From assembly GCF_900324465.2 (NCBI RefSeq), contig NC_046627.1, positions 9,763,610 to 9,827,609 of the forward strand: a DNA stretch of 64,000 nucleotides, given 5' to 3'. The notes beneath the pieces were generated by a model. That model ran no database searches and was not told the origin of the DNA. It worked only from the letters and a program-made list of their open reading frames with translations. Numbering within the stretch: the stretch's first letter is position 1; every line of letters starts with the position of its first letter. The stretch is from Anabas testudineus (lineage: Eukaryota > Chordata > Actinopteri > Anabantiformes > Anabantidae). The position numbers were made by a program, and so were the translations under genes. Below, piece after piece: positions 11,816 to 24,730 of this stretch.

Positions 11816-13571
11816 AACTGAATTTTCTCACCTGTTTGATTCTCAGTCGAACCTGATTCAGGTCTTAGAGGGGACGCTACTGCAGTAAAGGAAAATGACA
11901 TTAAAATGTTTACCTTGTATATAGATACAACCACATTGAGTAACATCAAATTAGAGAAAAATAAACATTTTAACTAACTTGCTGTGGACCATTAAGTAAA
12001 ACTAAGTAAAACAATGATGAAGTCTGAAATTTAACAAAAATAAGATTTGCCGCTAGAATTCTCGCAAATAGCTGTCATCTTATGGCAGAAGTTGGCTCCT
12101 CTCACCAACCTGCAATTAAAATACATCACTTTGTTTGCACCAAGAAAACATTCTGCTGCTTAGAGACTGATTGGTAGAATTTTTATTTTAAAGACTAAAA
12201 CCACAGCTTATTTAGACACGCTTATCCGAGCCATGACTTGTGTGGCTGTTATTCTCTCACAAAAACAAATATATGAGTAAAATTTATGTTTACCTTTATT
12301 TTCTTTACCTCGGTGGCAGTAACTTCTGATAAAGTGAATTAGTCCCAGCAACATCAGCAGAACCACAAATAAAACCGTAACGATGAACCATGGGTTGGAA
12401 ATGGAAGAGAAAGTCTCTTTAAAAGGGGAAGTAACCGTCTCTTTGGAAGAGGAAGTAACTGTCTCTTTTAGACCTTCTGCAACGATGATACAAAGTATTG
12501 CACTTTAAAATGTGCAGGTACTTCCACACTATTTGAACAACCCTAAGAAAATTAACTAATATAAAGTGTTGCTTAAAGTCAATATTTAGAGCTACAGTTG
12601 TCATTTATATCCTATCTGCTTTACAAATCTTTCTGTGTTTCACCTCTGACAGTCAACCTGCTCTCAGTTGATTCTCCGGCTCCAGAGATGTTGCATTTGT
12701 AGAGTCCTTCATCAGGCTTAGAAACACCGTGGATGATCATGTTTCCTGTAGAGCTGATACCAATCAAGCCTCCATAGTGATAAAAATGAGCTGAGGTCTG
12801 TGAGGAAGTCGTCTTATTTCTACAAGTCAGAGTTACAGCTTCTCCCTCCATCACAGGAAGAGCAGGAATTTCCAGGATCACTGAACCAGCTGAACAACAA
12901 GAATGTAAAAGCTGATTTAATGATACACTCATGTTGAGTTTATGACTAAATGTTGTTGTCATGATAAAAACTTACCAGTGACAGTGATGATTGACACTGT
13001 TGCTTCTTTCCCCCTCTCCAGCATCAAACCAGTATTTACCACTGTCAGCTGGAAAAACATTTGTAACAGTGCAGGACGACCCTGTTGATGTTCTCTCATT
13101 AGTTTTATTACATGCTGATATTTTTCCTTTGGACTCACGTACAACTTCACAATAAGAGACCCCCTCACAATAAAAAGTTACTGACTCATATTCAAAGAAT
13201 TGTGCTCTGTTTGGATCAATATGAAGAGAAGCTGCATCTGAAAGAAAGAAAAAGAAAGACTCATAAAACAGTTGTAATATATTTTTTTAAATTATATGTG
13301 ACATTTAGTCCAAGTTATTCTTTCTACAACACAACAACTAGTAAAATGCTAAATATGAGTTAATAACTTGTACTTACAAACTTTCTGATCATGTTCACAG
13401 AGCAGCATCAACACAATCATCACTAAAAAAAAGAAAGAGATGTTTATAAGATCTATGTGCTAATACAGCTTTTTGATACAGAATAAACACACAACTAAAC
13501 ATTTGTACTTTAAAGTAACAGAGACAGACTCAATACTCACGCAGTTTGATACAGAGAGCTTTGACCTCCAT

Positions 13572-14345
13572 GTTGTCTTGCTGCTGACTGAACATCAGAC
13601 TGAAGTGTAATGTAGCTGCACAGAGGCGTCTCTTCCTGTTTTCTTGCTTTTGCTGAAAATGTGATGATTTTTTTTAGATCACAAACTTTGTCGGCTGTTG
13701 TAGCAGAAATAAACTGGTGGTTAAACACAAGAAGCAAAGCACAACTGTAGACTTGAATAAAATATGAATTGAAATGACCAGTATACCAAAATGTTTTACA
13801 GCTATCAGATTTATAAATATACTACATCTCATCCGTTAAATGTATTCTAGGTCAAACCACAGCAGTATCTTGATAAAATGGTTCATGTCTGTATCGTAAC
13901 CATCTTACAGTGACACTGTAAACACACTGATGTTTGACAGGTTTAGTGATTTTGCGAACATTAGGAAATCAACACTAAACACAAAGCAAAACTGATGGAT
14001 GCAGAAAATTCCATCAATTCATTTAACCGTTTGTCTTTTTAAGGGTTGTGGAATGATGGTGCTACAGCTGCCATAAGGCGAGAGGCGAGGTACACCCTGG
14101 ACATGCCACCAGTCTATAACAAGGTGAAGATTAACCAACGTATTTAATTTTTTATTTTTTTAAAAAGCCATTGACTTTTATTAACAGCTGATTTCAAGCT
14201 ATTAGCTTGAGTTTCTACACATAAATGCAGTATCAGTACCATGATTTTCCTCTTTTAATTTCTTTCCTTTGTCTTTATGTTTCACACACACGTGAAAAAA
14301 CATTCAATTCACAAATCCTACTCTGCCCCCTGCAGTACACTAACA
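13572..14345 (-). promoter_or_regulatory. 5' flank of R2
   Basis: A paralogous upstream block with an AACAGGAAGAG box at 13631-13641, about 60 bp before the ATG. It ends distally in the shared ctactctgccccctgcagta segment. From 14345 to about 15200 lies AT-rich DNA without a gene. Part of it (14850-15020) is a block also found upstream of R5 and R8. Confidence 0.45.
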
Positions 14346-14849
14346 CTAAGTAACAGTAACAGTATGACCTAACATTATTTATTTTTTTTCCATACACTAT
14401 TTTAATATACAATTTCCACAAAATGTACAATTACAAGGTACACTCAGTGGTGACCAATCCATGTGTTAAAGTCTTGTGCACTCTGAACCACTCACAGTTT
14501 GATGAATCCTGACACTGCCATTTTCAAATATGCTCAGCCACCAGGGATGACAAAAAAATCAATTTAAAGAAGATCTTGGTAATTCTGAACATTAATGTAA
14601 TCAAATTACCTCACTGTGTTGCCAGCTTAAACATATTAATCACTGCACTATTCCAATAGGTGATAACTAGCTGAAGAAACAACTTAGCCATAACACACAC
14701 ACACACAAACAAAAACACCAAGAGTGTTTACTATGATTTTAGAAAAAAAAAAAAAAAACAAAGCAGAAAAGAAACAATGGACAGGTAAATAGGTAAATTA
14801 AATAACCACAAAATAATGTTTGTTTAACTTTTTTTCTTTTCATTCCAGA

Positions 14850-15020
14850 CTTACCTGGTTTGGGTATTCTGGGACCTGTTGTTCTTATATCTCTATATAC
14901 AGCATATGGTTATGGACAAGATTTTCCACTTGTATGTTGACTCTTCAAAGCAGTGGATTACAAAAGCTTGATTTAATAACCTAGTAAACAGTGCATTCTG
15001 GTGGTTGTTGACTAGATCAC
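14850..15020. repeat. Non-coding block shared with R5 and R8 upstream regions
   Basis: The stretch gggtattctgggacctgttg through cagtgcattctggtggttgt recurs at 35270-35470 and 51780-51960. All three copies lie 1.2-2.3 kb upstream of ITIM-type genes (R2, R5, R8). They mark a shared duplication history, or a conserved element of unknown function. Confidence 0.65.
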
Positions 15021-15204
15021 ACAGTTTATAACATTTTATTACATGTTAGTTATTTAGACATATGTCCTGCTGCATTATACAACATGTTCTGTGACATAAA
15101 TTCACAGTTTTTAGTTTTTGAGCATTTTAATGTGCAGTGACTTTGACTTGATAGCATTTGGACAATTAACCCCCTGGGGTCAAGGGATGTGCCAGTGCGC
15201 CCAA

Positions 15205-15710
15205 GTCACGAAACCAAATTAAGATAACATAGCTGAGAGAATGTTCCATGTCTGTATCGTAAGAATCTCACAGTGACACTGCTAACAAACAGATGTTTGG
15301 CAGGTTTGGTTATTTCCATATATGTAATCTTTGGTGTATTAGCATCCAAATTAACACTAAACACAAAGTACAAGTAGTGCTGATTGAACATTTTATTATT
15401 ATTATTATTTTGTTTTAATATTTGAATTAGACAAATACAAATATTTTCCTTATGATGACACTTTGGAAAGTCATCTGTTAAACCTATATCTGACACTGTT
15501 AACCCCAAAGCCATTTATTTTTATTAACAGCTGATATCAACATTGTTAGAAGTTTCCATAGATACATAAACGCATCAGTATCATGATTTTACTATTAATA
15601 TAGTTTAATTAATACCTTTACTCTTTTGTGTCTTTTACTCATAAACACAAACATCCAAACACACATTTTTTTCACAAGTCCTACTCTGCCCACTTATAGT
15701 GTGATTTTCA
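15205..15710 (-). other. Orphan receptor 5' flank without a gene
   Basis: The sequence from atgtctgtatcgtaagaatc through tgatttccatatatgt-like text to the tcctactctgccc segment matches the 5' flanks of the other loci (for example 27120-27540). No receptor exon lies next to it at lower coordinates; R2's own flank is already complete at 13572-14345. It is most simply the remains of a deleted paralog. Confidence 0.5.
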
Positions 15711-16472
15711 ATTAAAGTGCAAATTGTGACAACTAAACATACTTGCAGACAAATGGAATATGTGGAACACAGCCTCTGTTTGGAGTTCGACAAAGATTTA
15801 TGCTTTTATACAATTTTGCTTTGTGTGTGATGACTCTCCAGAATAAGTAATCAGACCTTATTCAACTTTACTTGAAATTTAGCTCCGGTTCTTCCCATTT
15901 TTCTTGATAGTTACTGAGATGTTTCTAAATCTTGACTGGAGTCCACGTCCTGATAGCCATCTTTCCTGTAAAGATTTATCTGATGAAGACTCCATCTTTT
16001 ATCAAAAACTAGAATTACTGCATTTCAGCTGCCTTCACTAATAATTAACGTTGTAGCTTAAACACAACTTCCTAGATTTATATTCTTTAATACAAATCCC
16101 CACTAATAGGGAACGTGAGCTGGGTTTAGGCCGAAGTGAGACAGGTTAGTTTTACCCTACTGATGATGTGTTGTTGCAATAGCAATCCTGCTATTTTATG
16201 TAGTAATCCTGGGATTTGTTTTTGTCATACTCACTTAGACCACAAGAGTGCATCACTACACCATGTTTTAAACAGCAAGCGGGTCTGGATTCTGACTGTC
16301 GTCAAAATAAGTCTAAAAAACCCTCACATTTTCTTCCAAGTTGAGTCAAAATTATTATTCGTACATTAAAATACTAACTAAACTACAAAACTGTGACAAC
16401 TGTGAAAATGACCCCCTCCCCCATCCCCATGGGGGCTTAGAAACATTAACAAACAACACAAATATATAGACT

Positions 16473-16479
<7 letters not shown>

Positions 16480-16511
<32 letters not shown>

Positions 16512-16512
16512 G
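16480..16512. repeat. ATT microsatellite
   Basis: About eleven ATT units. The poly-Asn frame read through it is not a gene. The surrounding 15.7-16.6 kb holds the conserved 3' flank of the R3 unit (gaccacaagagtgcatcact at about 16237) and no other feature that I can recognise. Confidence 0.85.
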
Positions 16513-16589
16513 AGAAATGAAAACAAAATGCATTGAGATAAATGGAAATGCAGTACCAGACTTTCTCTCTGTCAGGGGTCTTGTAGATA

Positions 16590-17035
16590 CCTGGTAAACA
16601 TGAGAACATTATGTTGTTGACCTCGGAGAAGACAATGCGTCTCAGATTAAATGAAGTAACACTGTGAAGGTAGAAGTAGACCACAGCGAGTCTATTTAAA
16701 AGCCACTGAAGCTGTGTGCGCTTGTGACACGCTGCTGATGGAACAAGTTGGTTTAACTGGTAGAAACAGATACCTCTCAAATAGACATGTCCTTCAGTTA
16801 GTCAGAAAGTTTAAACTAATTCAACTTAAACTGATTTTGACTTCAGATGTATTTCATGAAGTCTAAGTGTTTTACTTCACATACAATAACTTATATTTAA
16901 CAGTAAACACGTATGGGTTTAAAATAACATGTTGAGTGACTACGCTGAACATACAACTGTCAGCCATATCGTGTTCTACAAAACTGAGGGTAACTGTCTT
17001 TTAAAGCTCCTCCTTCAGTCAGCTCTCACTGAAAC
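16590..17035 (-). other. 3' UTR exon and 3' flank of R3
   Basis: The acceptor before 17035 and the following GTTTCAGTGAGAGCTGACTG match the 3' UTR exons of R2 and R5. The flanking text up to 16590 is the same paralogous block found below the other genes. Confidence 0.45.
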
Positions 17036-17712
17036 CTGTAAAACACAGAAAACACAGAGAACAAATATTAATAAAATACAAATTACAGCTTCACACTGCA
17101 CTGCAGAAAGTTTAATTTACACATGACCTGCAAATATTTTGGTGGTTTAACTCATTTTCAAACTTAATGAGATAATTTAACAGATGAGGACGATTAAAGA
17201 CCAACAAAAAATCTATGTCTTAAAGAAAAAATACTTCCTGTAAACTGTTTGTAAAACCATTAAACATGATAGCTGACATATTGATGTATTCGTTAAACTA
17301 ATTTAACCACATATTTCTAACTATATAAACTCACTTTTAAAAACATCACATTTAGATTATATTATAGCTAGTACATTTACTTAATATTTACTATTGGAAG
17401 CCTTTTGGAGCATTAAAATTAAAGTTGCCTGTCAAATTGAGTCAAATTGTTAATTTCCAACTAGTACATATATGACTTGCCAAATATGAAACCTACAATA
17501 TATTGTTCTTGGTGCTTGGAACATGAAAGTGTCTTAAAGTATATGAAAATAAATGTTGGTACTAGCTAAAGTTATTGACGTTAGAAAATCTAAATCCCAA
17601 GTTCTGGCACTATACAATTTTGCAATCATACTACCTTTAGTTATCAGTGACATGAATCCATCCATCTCATATGACATAGTGTTTCTTTTTTTTTTTTTTT
17701 TTTTGTTCTTAC

Positions 17713-20700
17713 CTATGGGATTGTATAATACAAGGCATCTTCTGATAAAGATGGGTCAGTGTCAGTCAATGGAGGTGATACAGCTGGTTCTACATAAAAA
17801 CAAGATTATGTTATCATGTTGTCAAAATAATCACACACTAGAACAGATTTAATTTACTTTGAATCTATTTTGATCTAATCTGTTGGTTGATTGCAACATC
17901 AGTAACCATTTATATGGGGTTTTATTACACTCACTAAGCTGGTGAGTTTCTTCAAGGTCCAACGTGCAGTGCCTATAAAAAGTATTCACTCCCTTGGTTG
18001 TTTCATCCTTTGACATTATAAATCAGGCATGGTTAATAAAAGGTGGTGACTTATGTCAAAGTGAAAACAGGTTTCTACAAAGTAATGTCAATTAAATAAT
18101 AATATATAAGGTGAAATCAGTGTTTGCATTAATATTCATCCCCTTTAAAATGACTGACATAATCCAACAGAGGTCCAGATATTTGATACTAGTAGTCCCA
18201 CAGTTAGTGAATTGGGATCACCTGGGTGCAGTGAATGCAGTCTCTAATGATCGCAGTATAAAGAAACTTGTGTCTTGAAGGTCCAGTCACTGGTTATTCA
18301 GTATTTTCTGGCTAACATTACACCATAAAGACAAAAGAACACTCCCAGCAACTCAGAGAACATGTTATTGAAAAGCATAAGTCAGGGGATGGATACAAAA
18401 AAATATCCAAGGCTCAGAACATCCCCCGGAGTTCAGTGAAATCCATCATCAGGAAATGGAAGGTATATGGCACATGTCTAAATCTGCCTAGAACAGGCCG
18501 TCCACACAAACTGAGCGACCTTGTAAGAAAGAGGCTAGTGAGAGAGGCCACTAACACACTGATGACTACTCTGAGGGAGTTACAAGCTTCAGCAACTGAG
18601 ATAGGAGAGACTGTACATACAACGGGTGTTGCCCGGGTTCTTGAACAGTCAAAGCTTTATGGAAGAGTGGAGAAAGCCATTGTTAAAGAAAACACATGAC
18701 TCCGTGGTCCAGTGGAAGAGGGTTCTTTGGTGGATCTAGAACCTCTATGTGCTGTAGCTGAGATAAGGATGCTGTCCAAACTCCTCTCCATCTTGAACAA
18801 CACCTCCCACCCACTGCACAATGTGTTGGCTGGACAGAGGAGCACGTTCAGCCAAAGACTTATTACCATTAAATGCTCCACAGAGCGCCACAGGAGGTCC
18901 TTTCTACCTGTGGCCATCAATGTTTACAATTCCTCCTACATCTGTAAGCAGAGGGGGAACTCATAATGTCTTGTATGTTCTATATATATTAAGTTTTCTG
19001 TATTGATGTTATTCTGTGTTAATGTTGGTGTGGATCTTCCCTGGTTGCAGTTCCCTTTTTTCTGCCTGTGTTGAGAGCAACTTTAACAAGGCAAAACAAT
19101 TTCCCTCTGGGATTAATACTGTTATTTGAATCTTGAAAAAACAAGGTCAGGTGACATCATGTACCTTTTACTTTCCTGGTTTTTTTTGGATCAGTATGAC
19201 CCGCTGTGGTTGAATTGATATTTGCCGAACCTGAAAGAAAGTTAAAAATGTAATCTACATTGCTCTTTATTTTAATATTAAGATTATTAAAATGCTTCAT
19301 GATCTGAATGTTTTTTATATAGGTGAGTGATATATTAATACAAAATAAGCCGTTGAAACAAAACTTTCATGTTGCCTAGTGGTAAATTTGTTACTTGTTT
19401 TAACTTGTTGCTAGATCGACGTCTGTATGTTTAGTGTCAAAAATAACTAAACAAATGCTTTATCCTAAAATAGTTTTGGAAGATGTAACTAATGTGGCGA
19501 CTACTTGCTATGGAATATACAATAAAAAATGTGTAAGTATTGACCAAACATTTTAAATGAACACAGATAATATTCTATAATTGGGTTTGTTGCTATAATT
19601 CTTAACAATAACAGTCATCTCATGGCAGGTTTCCTCCATGTATACAAACCATGACTGACATGTTCGGACACTGCATTGTTCAAGTGTTATTCTCTTACAA
19701 CAGCAAGTTTTTAAGTAAAATGTATTTTTACCTTTATTTACTTACATTTGTGCCAGTAACTTCTGACAAAGTGAAGTAGTCCCACCAACACCAGCAGAAC
19801 CGCAAATAAAACCGTAAAAATGATCCATGGGTTAGAACTGAGAAAAAAAGTGTCTTTAAAAGGGGAAGTAACCGTCTCTTTTTGACCATCTGCAATGATG
19901 ATACAAAGCATTGCACCTTAAAATGTGCAGGTACTTCCACAATATTTTAACGATTCTTAGAAAATAAACTAATATAAAGTGTTGCTCAAAGTCAATATTT
20001 GGAGCTACAGTTGTCATTTGTGTCCCATTTACTTAAAAAACTGTTTTCAAATGTTTCTGTGTCTCACCTTTGACAATCAACCTGCTCTCTGCTGATTCTC
20101 CAGCTCCAGAGATGCTGCACTTGTAGAGTCCTTCATCAGACTTGGAAACACTGTTGATGATCATATTATTTCTGGAGCTTCTACTGATCAAGTCTCCATA
20201 ATGAAAAAAATGAGCTGGGGACCGTGAAGAAGTCATCTTGTTTCTACAAGTCAGAGTTACAGCTTCTCCCTCCATCACAGGAAGAGCAGGAATTTCCAGG
20301 ATCACTGAACCATCTGAACAACAAGGAGTTAAAAGCTGATTTAATGATACACTCATGTTGAGATTATGACAAAATGTTGTTGTCATGATAAAAACTTACC
20401 AGTGACAACAATTTTGACACTGTTGCTTTTGTTCCCCCCTCCAGCATCAAACCAGTATTTTCCACTGTCAGGTGGAAAAACATCTTTTATGGTGCAGGAT
20501 GACCCTGTTGATGTTTCTGTATTAGAGGTTTTACATGATGATATTTTCCCTTTGGACTCATGTACAACTTCACAATCAGAAACCCCCTCACAATAAAAAG
20601 TTAGTGACTCATATTCAAAGAACTGTGCTCTGTTTGGATCAATATGAAGAGAAGCTGCATCTGAAACAAAGAAAATGAATTTGTTATTTTTTAAATAACA

Positions 20701-21118
20701 AAACCAAAGAAATTAGCTAGTATGAAATGGTGAATGGCAGCTGGATTCCTGTGATACTAGTTTAGTACTTTTTTTTCTTTCTAACTACTAATGAGAAGTG
20801 GTTGGATTAACACAATAAGAAACATAATTTCAGTTTTCAGTTTGTAAACCACAAAACAATAGCACACAGTGAAAAAAATATCCTACTGAAAGTGTTCAGT
20901 GAGTAAATAGCTGGTACTTACTAACTTTCTGATCATGTTTACACAGCAGAAGCATCACAATCATGACTAAAGAGACAAAAGAAGAGAAAGATGTTTATAA
21001 GATGTCTGTGTTTTATATTTGTATCATATTACATACTTCAACTAAACGTTTGTACTATAAATGAACAGACACAGACTCAGTACTCACGCAGTTTGAAGCA
21101 GAGAGCTGTGACCTCCAT
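17713..21118 (-). CDS. R3: two-Ig receptor with transposon-damaged tail exon
   Basis: Exons: 21088-21118, 20922-20966, 20400-20660 (D1), 20068-20313 (D2), 19746-19889 (stalk/TM), 19165-19230 and 17713-17789. All are open and phase 1, giving about 289 residues. D1 ends DSGKYWFDAGGG; D2 has its normal cysteine pair and the variable stretch HYGDLISRSSRNNM. The TM is PWIIFTVLFAVLLVLVGLLHF. The tail ends ALYYTIP-stop, a near-ITIM with Ala at -2. The exon that carries the Tyr-xx-Met/Val-Leu motif in other copies survives only as its last 32 nt (17935-17966), directly joined to the Tc1 end at 17967; its 5' half is gone. The exon encoding VSPLRPES in others is also missing. Because both flanking exons are phase 1, the transcript can skip the damage. 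A shorter, weaker inhibitory receptor is inferred. Confidence 0.75.
17967..18732 (+). mobile_element. Tc1-like transposon, 5' part, inserted in R3
   Basis: It starts with the inverted-repeat-like cagtgcctataaaaagtatt and carries a degraded N-terminal transposase: helix-turn-helix region ITKSSVKSIIRKWK-type text near 18430-18470 and NLPRTGRPHKLSD near 18482-18520. The catalytic part is missing, replaced by a LINE end at 18733. Members of the same family lie at 37081-37345 and 63212-64000. It interrupts an R3 tail exon. Confidence 0.75.
18733..19139 (+). mobile_element. 5'-truncated LINE 3' end inside the Tc1 copy
   Basis: The frame reads LSILNNTSHPLHNVLAGQRS followed by RHRRSFLPVAINVYNSS. This is the C-terminal end of a fish LINE reverse transcriptase, and the same region is seen at 36640-36780. 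It joins the Tc1 sequence at about 18732 and ends near a short A-run at 19130-19141. The rest of the Tc1 copy is not on the far side, so a deletion went with the insertion. Confidence 0.65.
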
Positions 21119-21850
21119 GTTGTCTTGCTGCTGACTGAACATCAGACTGAAGTGTAATGTAGGTGCACAGAGGTGTTACTTCCTGTTTTCTTACTTCTGC
21201 TGTTAATGTGATGTTTTTTTAGATCAGAAACTTTCTTTTCTACTGAAATAATCTGGTGGTTAAACAATGGTGGGTTCAGTAAGGAGCAAATGTACACTTA
21301 TGAATATGCATTTAAATGACAAGTAGGCCAAAAGGTTTTACAGATATCAGAGTTAAAAATATACTACGTCTACATCCGTTGTGCTGCATTTTTGCTCAAA
21401 CCACAGCCATGAGAAAATTGTTCATGTCTGTATCATAACAATCTTACAGTGACACGTCTAACGCACTGATGTTTGGCAGGTTTGGTGATTTCATCCTTAG
21501 TGTATTAGCACACTAACAACAGTAAATCAACACTATACACAAAGTAGAAATGCTGCTGATTGAAAATTTGATTAGTAGTAGAAATACTTTTTCCAGAAAG
21601 TTTTCGACAAATTAAAATATTTTCCAGATAATTTCACCATGAAAAGTCCTCAGTGAAACCTGAATCTGACTCTGTCTAACTTGAATCAATTCATCATTAA
21701 CAGCTGATTTCAAGATTGTAGTTTCCACAAATACATACCAAAAGGCACGATAAGCATCATAGCATGTCTCTCTTAATTTATTTGGTCTCACACATGCACA
21801 TACACAAACACACATTCAATTCACTCTGCCCCCTGCAGTACAACACTAAC
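21119..21850 (-). promoter_or_regulatory. 5' flank of R3
   Basis: A paralogous upstream block with the ETS-like box GAAAACAGGAAGT at 21177-21190, about 60 bp before the ATG. It ends in the shared ctctgccccctgcagtac text near 21820-21840. Confidence 0.45.
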
Positions 21851-22037
21851 AACTACTGGAGTTATGATATATAAACGATTACCAAAAAACTAACAACAAT
21901 TTTATTTATTATGAAGAGTAAATCAACCAATGAGAAAACAATGTGTCACAACTCACAATATATATTTTTTATTATTTGTATCAACACTGGAAACCATGAT
22001 CAGCAGGTTTCCCATTGTCTACAACAACTTAAAAGTT

Positions 22038-22066
22038 GAAAGGCTCACACACACACACACACACAA
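22038..22066. repeat. CA microsatellite
   Basis: About twelve CA units. Around it (21.85-23.6 kb) lies a gene-free stretch with two unidentified repeat-like segments: 22066-22300, with short broken frames, and 22970-23600, which resembles a non-autonomous repeat. I cannot assign either to a family. Confidence 0.8.
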
Positions 22067-23669
22067 GGTGGTGTTGGGTGTTATGAGAGAAAGGATGGGA
22101 AATTTTGGTGAATTTTGTTGCGAGACCAGATACCATGCTCATTTTACTGGAGAAGAAGCTGTTTCTTGGACCATCAGTCCAGAGTCTGTCGGATGCTTTT
22201 CAGCAAACTCCAAACTGGCTTTGCACTGAGGAAAGTCTTCTGTCTACCCACTCTGCCATTATGGCTGTCTTGCTTTTCCAAATCATGTCCAATCAGTTTT
22301 AATTACTTTAAGTGGACTACAGTCAAGATGTAGAAACACCTTAGCAATTAGTTTGAGGTTTTTGTATTGTCACTGTTTTATCTTGTATTGTATATTTGGG
22401 GGGAATTTAGTTGAGTTATTTTCTTAGAGTCATAACAAGGTGGAAGTTCTTCAAATTAGCACAAAGAGGCAGCAGAGTGTTCAAAAGTGAGGTTAGGTTT
22501 ATTAACAAAAAGGTCAATACAAGTGAGACACAATCAGATCGATGTCTAAACCTCTGGCTGTGGGCATCTTTCAAATACACTTGCCTCCCCAAAGCCCTTC
22601 TAAACAGAGTTGCATTTCTCTTTAATCCACTTCCAAAAATCTGTCACCGCCACTTCTAAAAAAAACAATATTGTAGCAAATCAGCCAATTAAGTGACCAA
22701 ATGTAAATCATGTGATTCAGGAAGCTTCTGCTTGATTTTGACTTGTACATGTTAAGGTGTGTGTGTGTTAACTTGTCGGAGACCCAAATAAATTAGAATA
22801 GATCTGAGTCTGTGCTAATGCCATGTTGTGTTTCTATTATTAGGCTTATTATTTATTTATTTACTCTATTATACAGTATTAGCACAGGCTTAGATTGCTT
22901 AGGCCTTTAATTCCATACAGAGGCACCTGATAATAAATAAGCTGCATCCCCTTAACATCCACACTCTATTGATTTACATCATACAAAATGTAAGGGTTGT
23001 CACCTTGACCAGTTTACAAGAAGGATTTCACAACACTACAATTGGTTAAATACTGGTTTATTTAGGAAGCTTGGGTGGCAACACGGAGTACAAAACACAA
23101 ACCTAAGACAGGAAACAGGTACTGGATTCAAGGAGCAAGGAATGCTGAGAAATGCAATGTGGTGAGGGGGACACTAAATAAAGAAAAGCAACAGAAACCA
23201 AATAATAGGTGAAATCACTGAGGGGTGAGAAATGAAAGACAGACTAAGAGAGAGGTGATAAAAGGTCCGGGGTTGATATGCAGTACACTAAACTAAACAG
23301 GAAACCAAACACAAAGTGACAGTGTTCAGAAGACAGGTCAGGTACAAAAACAGATCGATATCAAAAGTGCAAGAAGGCAACGAGAGTACAGAGTCCAAAA
23401 CCTGAGATCAGAGGAAGAGCCAGAAATATAAGCAGACTTACAAATCCAGGGGTAAGGCAAAGGAAAGGCCAGGTTCATTCCAGGATCTGGTAGCAGTGTA
23501 GGCAGGTTAGGAACAATTACAGAAGGGTGGTTTCTAAAAGGTTGAGTTATATCTGAGAGCTGCACAGAGGCACCTTTGTACAGATTCTATTGAGCAAAAG
23601 TTTAACTGAATGCCTGTTGTGTGCATTATTTTTTTTTTCTTTGTGAATCAGTTTTTTGTATTACTCACT

Positions 23670-24471
23670 TAGACCACAAGAGTGCACCACTACACCATGT
23701 TTTAAATAGTAAAAAGGTCTGGCTTATTCGACACAATAGCTCTAAAGACCTTCACGTTTTTTCCACGTGACCTGTAAATTCTTAGTACATCATTAGCAAA
23801 AAGAAACAATGCAGGAAAAAAAAATTCTGTATTATAATAATGACCCTAGCCATTGCAAATCATTACAATAACATAAACCTCCAACTTATTTTTGTTGTTT
23901 TTTTGAGAAAAGAAAAAAAAATGAAGCTAAAGCAAATGCATTGCTTTAGCTTGATCTCAAGACTTTTTTCTGTCAGTACTCTTGTGGACACCTGTCCAAT
24001 GTGACTCTGTGAATCAACTTAACAGGAACATCACATTGTTGACCACAAAGAATTAAGACTGCGTGTATTAAGTTAGAAGTTGACCACAACGAGTCTATTG
24101 AAAAGCCACAGCAGCTCTGTGCTGTTGAACTGTATTTTCACACATGTGAACAGACGCTGATGATGGAAAAAGTTGGTTTAACTGGAAAAAACTGATAAAG
24201 AGATAACAGAGATGTCTTTTAGTTGGTCAAAGAGCAAAAAAAAAGAAAAAAAGACGTAAAATGTATTTTATTGAATCCATACAAATCTATAGACAGATGC
24301 ATAAATGCCTCATTTACATTTTGTAGTAAACATTTATTGGTTTGTAATAACTTGTTAAGTGATTACACTAAACATACAGTTCATAGTCATATCATGGTGT
24401 TATAAATTTACAAACTGTTAAAGGGGAGGGAAACTGTTAAAGTTCCTCTTTCAATCAGCTCTCTCCGAAAC
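23670..24471 (-). other. 3' UTR exon and 3' flank of R4
   Basis: The acceptor before 24471 (GTGTCAG) and the following GTTTCGGAGAGAGCTGATTG match the 3' UTR exons of the other units. Further down, gaccacaagagtgcaccact near 23672 marks the far end of the same conserved flank. Confidence 0.5.
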
Positions 24472-24730
24472 CTGACACAGAAGATTTACAGAACAAACAA
24501 ATAAATAATACAAATTCCAGCCTGTTACGGCACTAAAGAAAGTTTAATTTACCTGTAAAAATGTGACATGTTGTGCTGAGTGATTCTAATAGTTGATTTC
24601 TAATTTGTATATATATGTTCATTTCTATGTCATAATTGGAATTTGCCAACTGAGAAAACTACAATATGTCTACTGGTGGAAGAGAAACCATCCATCTCAT
24701 ATGAAATTTGTTATTTTTTATTGTTCTTAC

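Larger units (their letters stand above)
9752..13571 (-). pseudogene. R2: ITIM-bearing receptor, frameshifted in D1
   Basis: Exons: 13541-13571, 13378-13422, 12976-13237 (D1), 12644-12889 (D2), 12309-12476 (TM), 11832-11879, 11125-11199, 9968-10036 and 9752-9828. D1 is 262 nt, one more than in its paralogs: the end reads AGTGTCAATCATCACTG where others have AGTGTCAACATCACTG, so the frame is lost just before the donor. Everything else is open. The stalk holds three KETVTS-type repeats and the TM is WFIVTVLFVVLLMLLGLIHF. The tail has TYAVV, SVYYVL (a canonical ITIM, SxYxxL) and TLYSTIQ-stop (TxYxxI, ITSM-like). Skipping D1 keeps the phase, so a one-Ig product is possible. The first tail exon has a CAGTAG acceptor that allows a start at 11879 or 11876. 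It could be a recent pseudogene, an allele or an assembly error. Confidence 0.7.

Noticed and set aside
12959-13168. Proteins beginning MRGSLIVKLY (also near 32298, 56784 and 61319)
   Set aside because: They are the wrong frame of D1 exons, seen in several paralogs because the DNA is conserved.
22066-22300. A small gene with overlapping frames of 65-99 codons
   Set aside because: Frames overlap in all three phases without conserved motifs or splice context; the text looks like an old repeat that I could not name.
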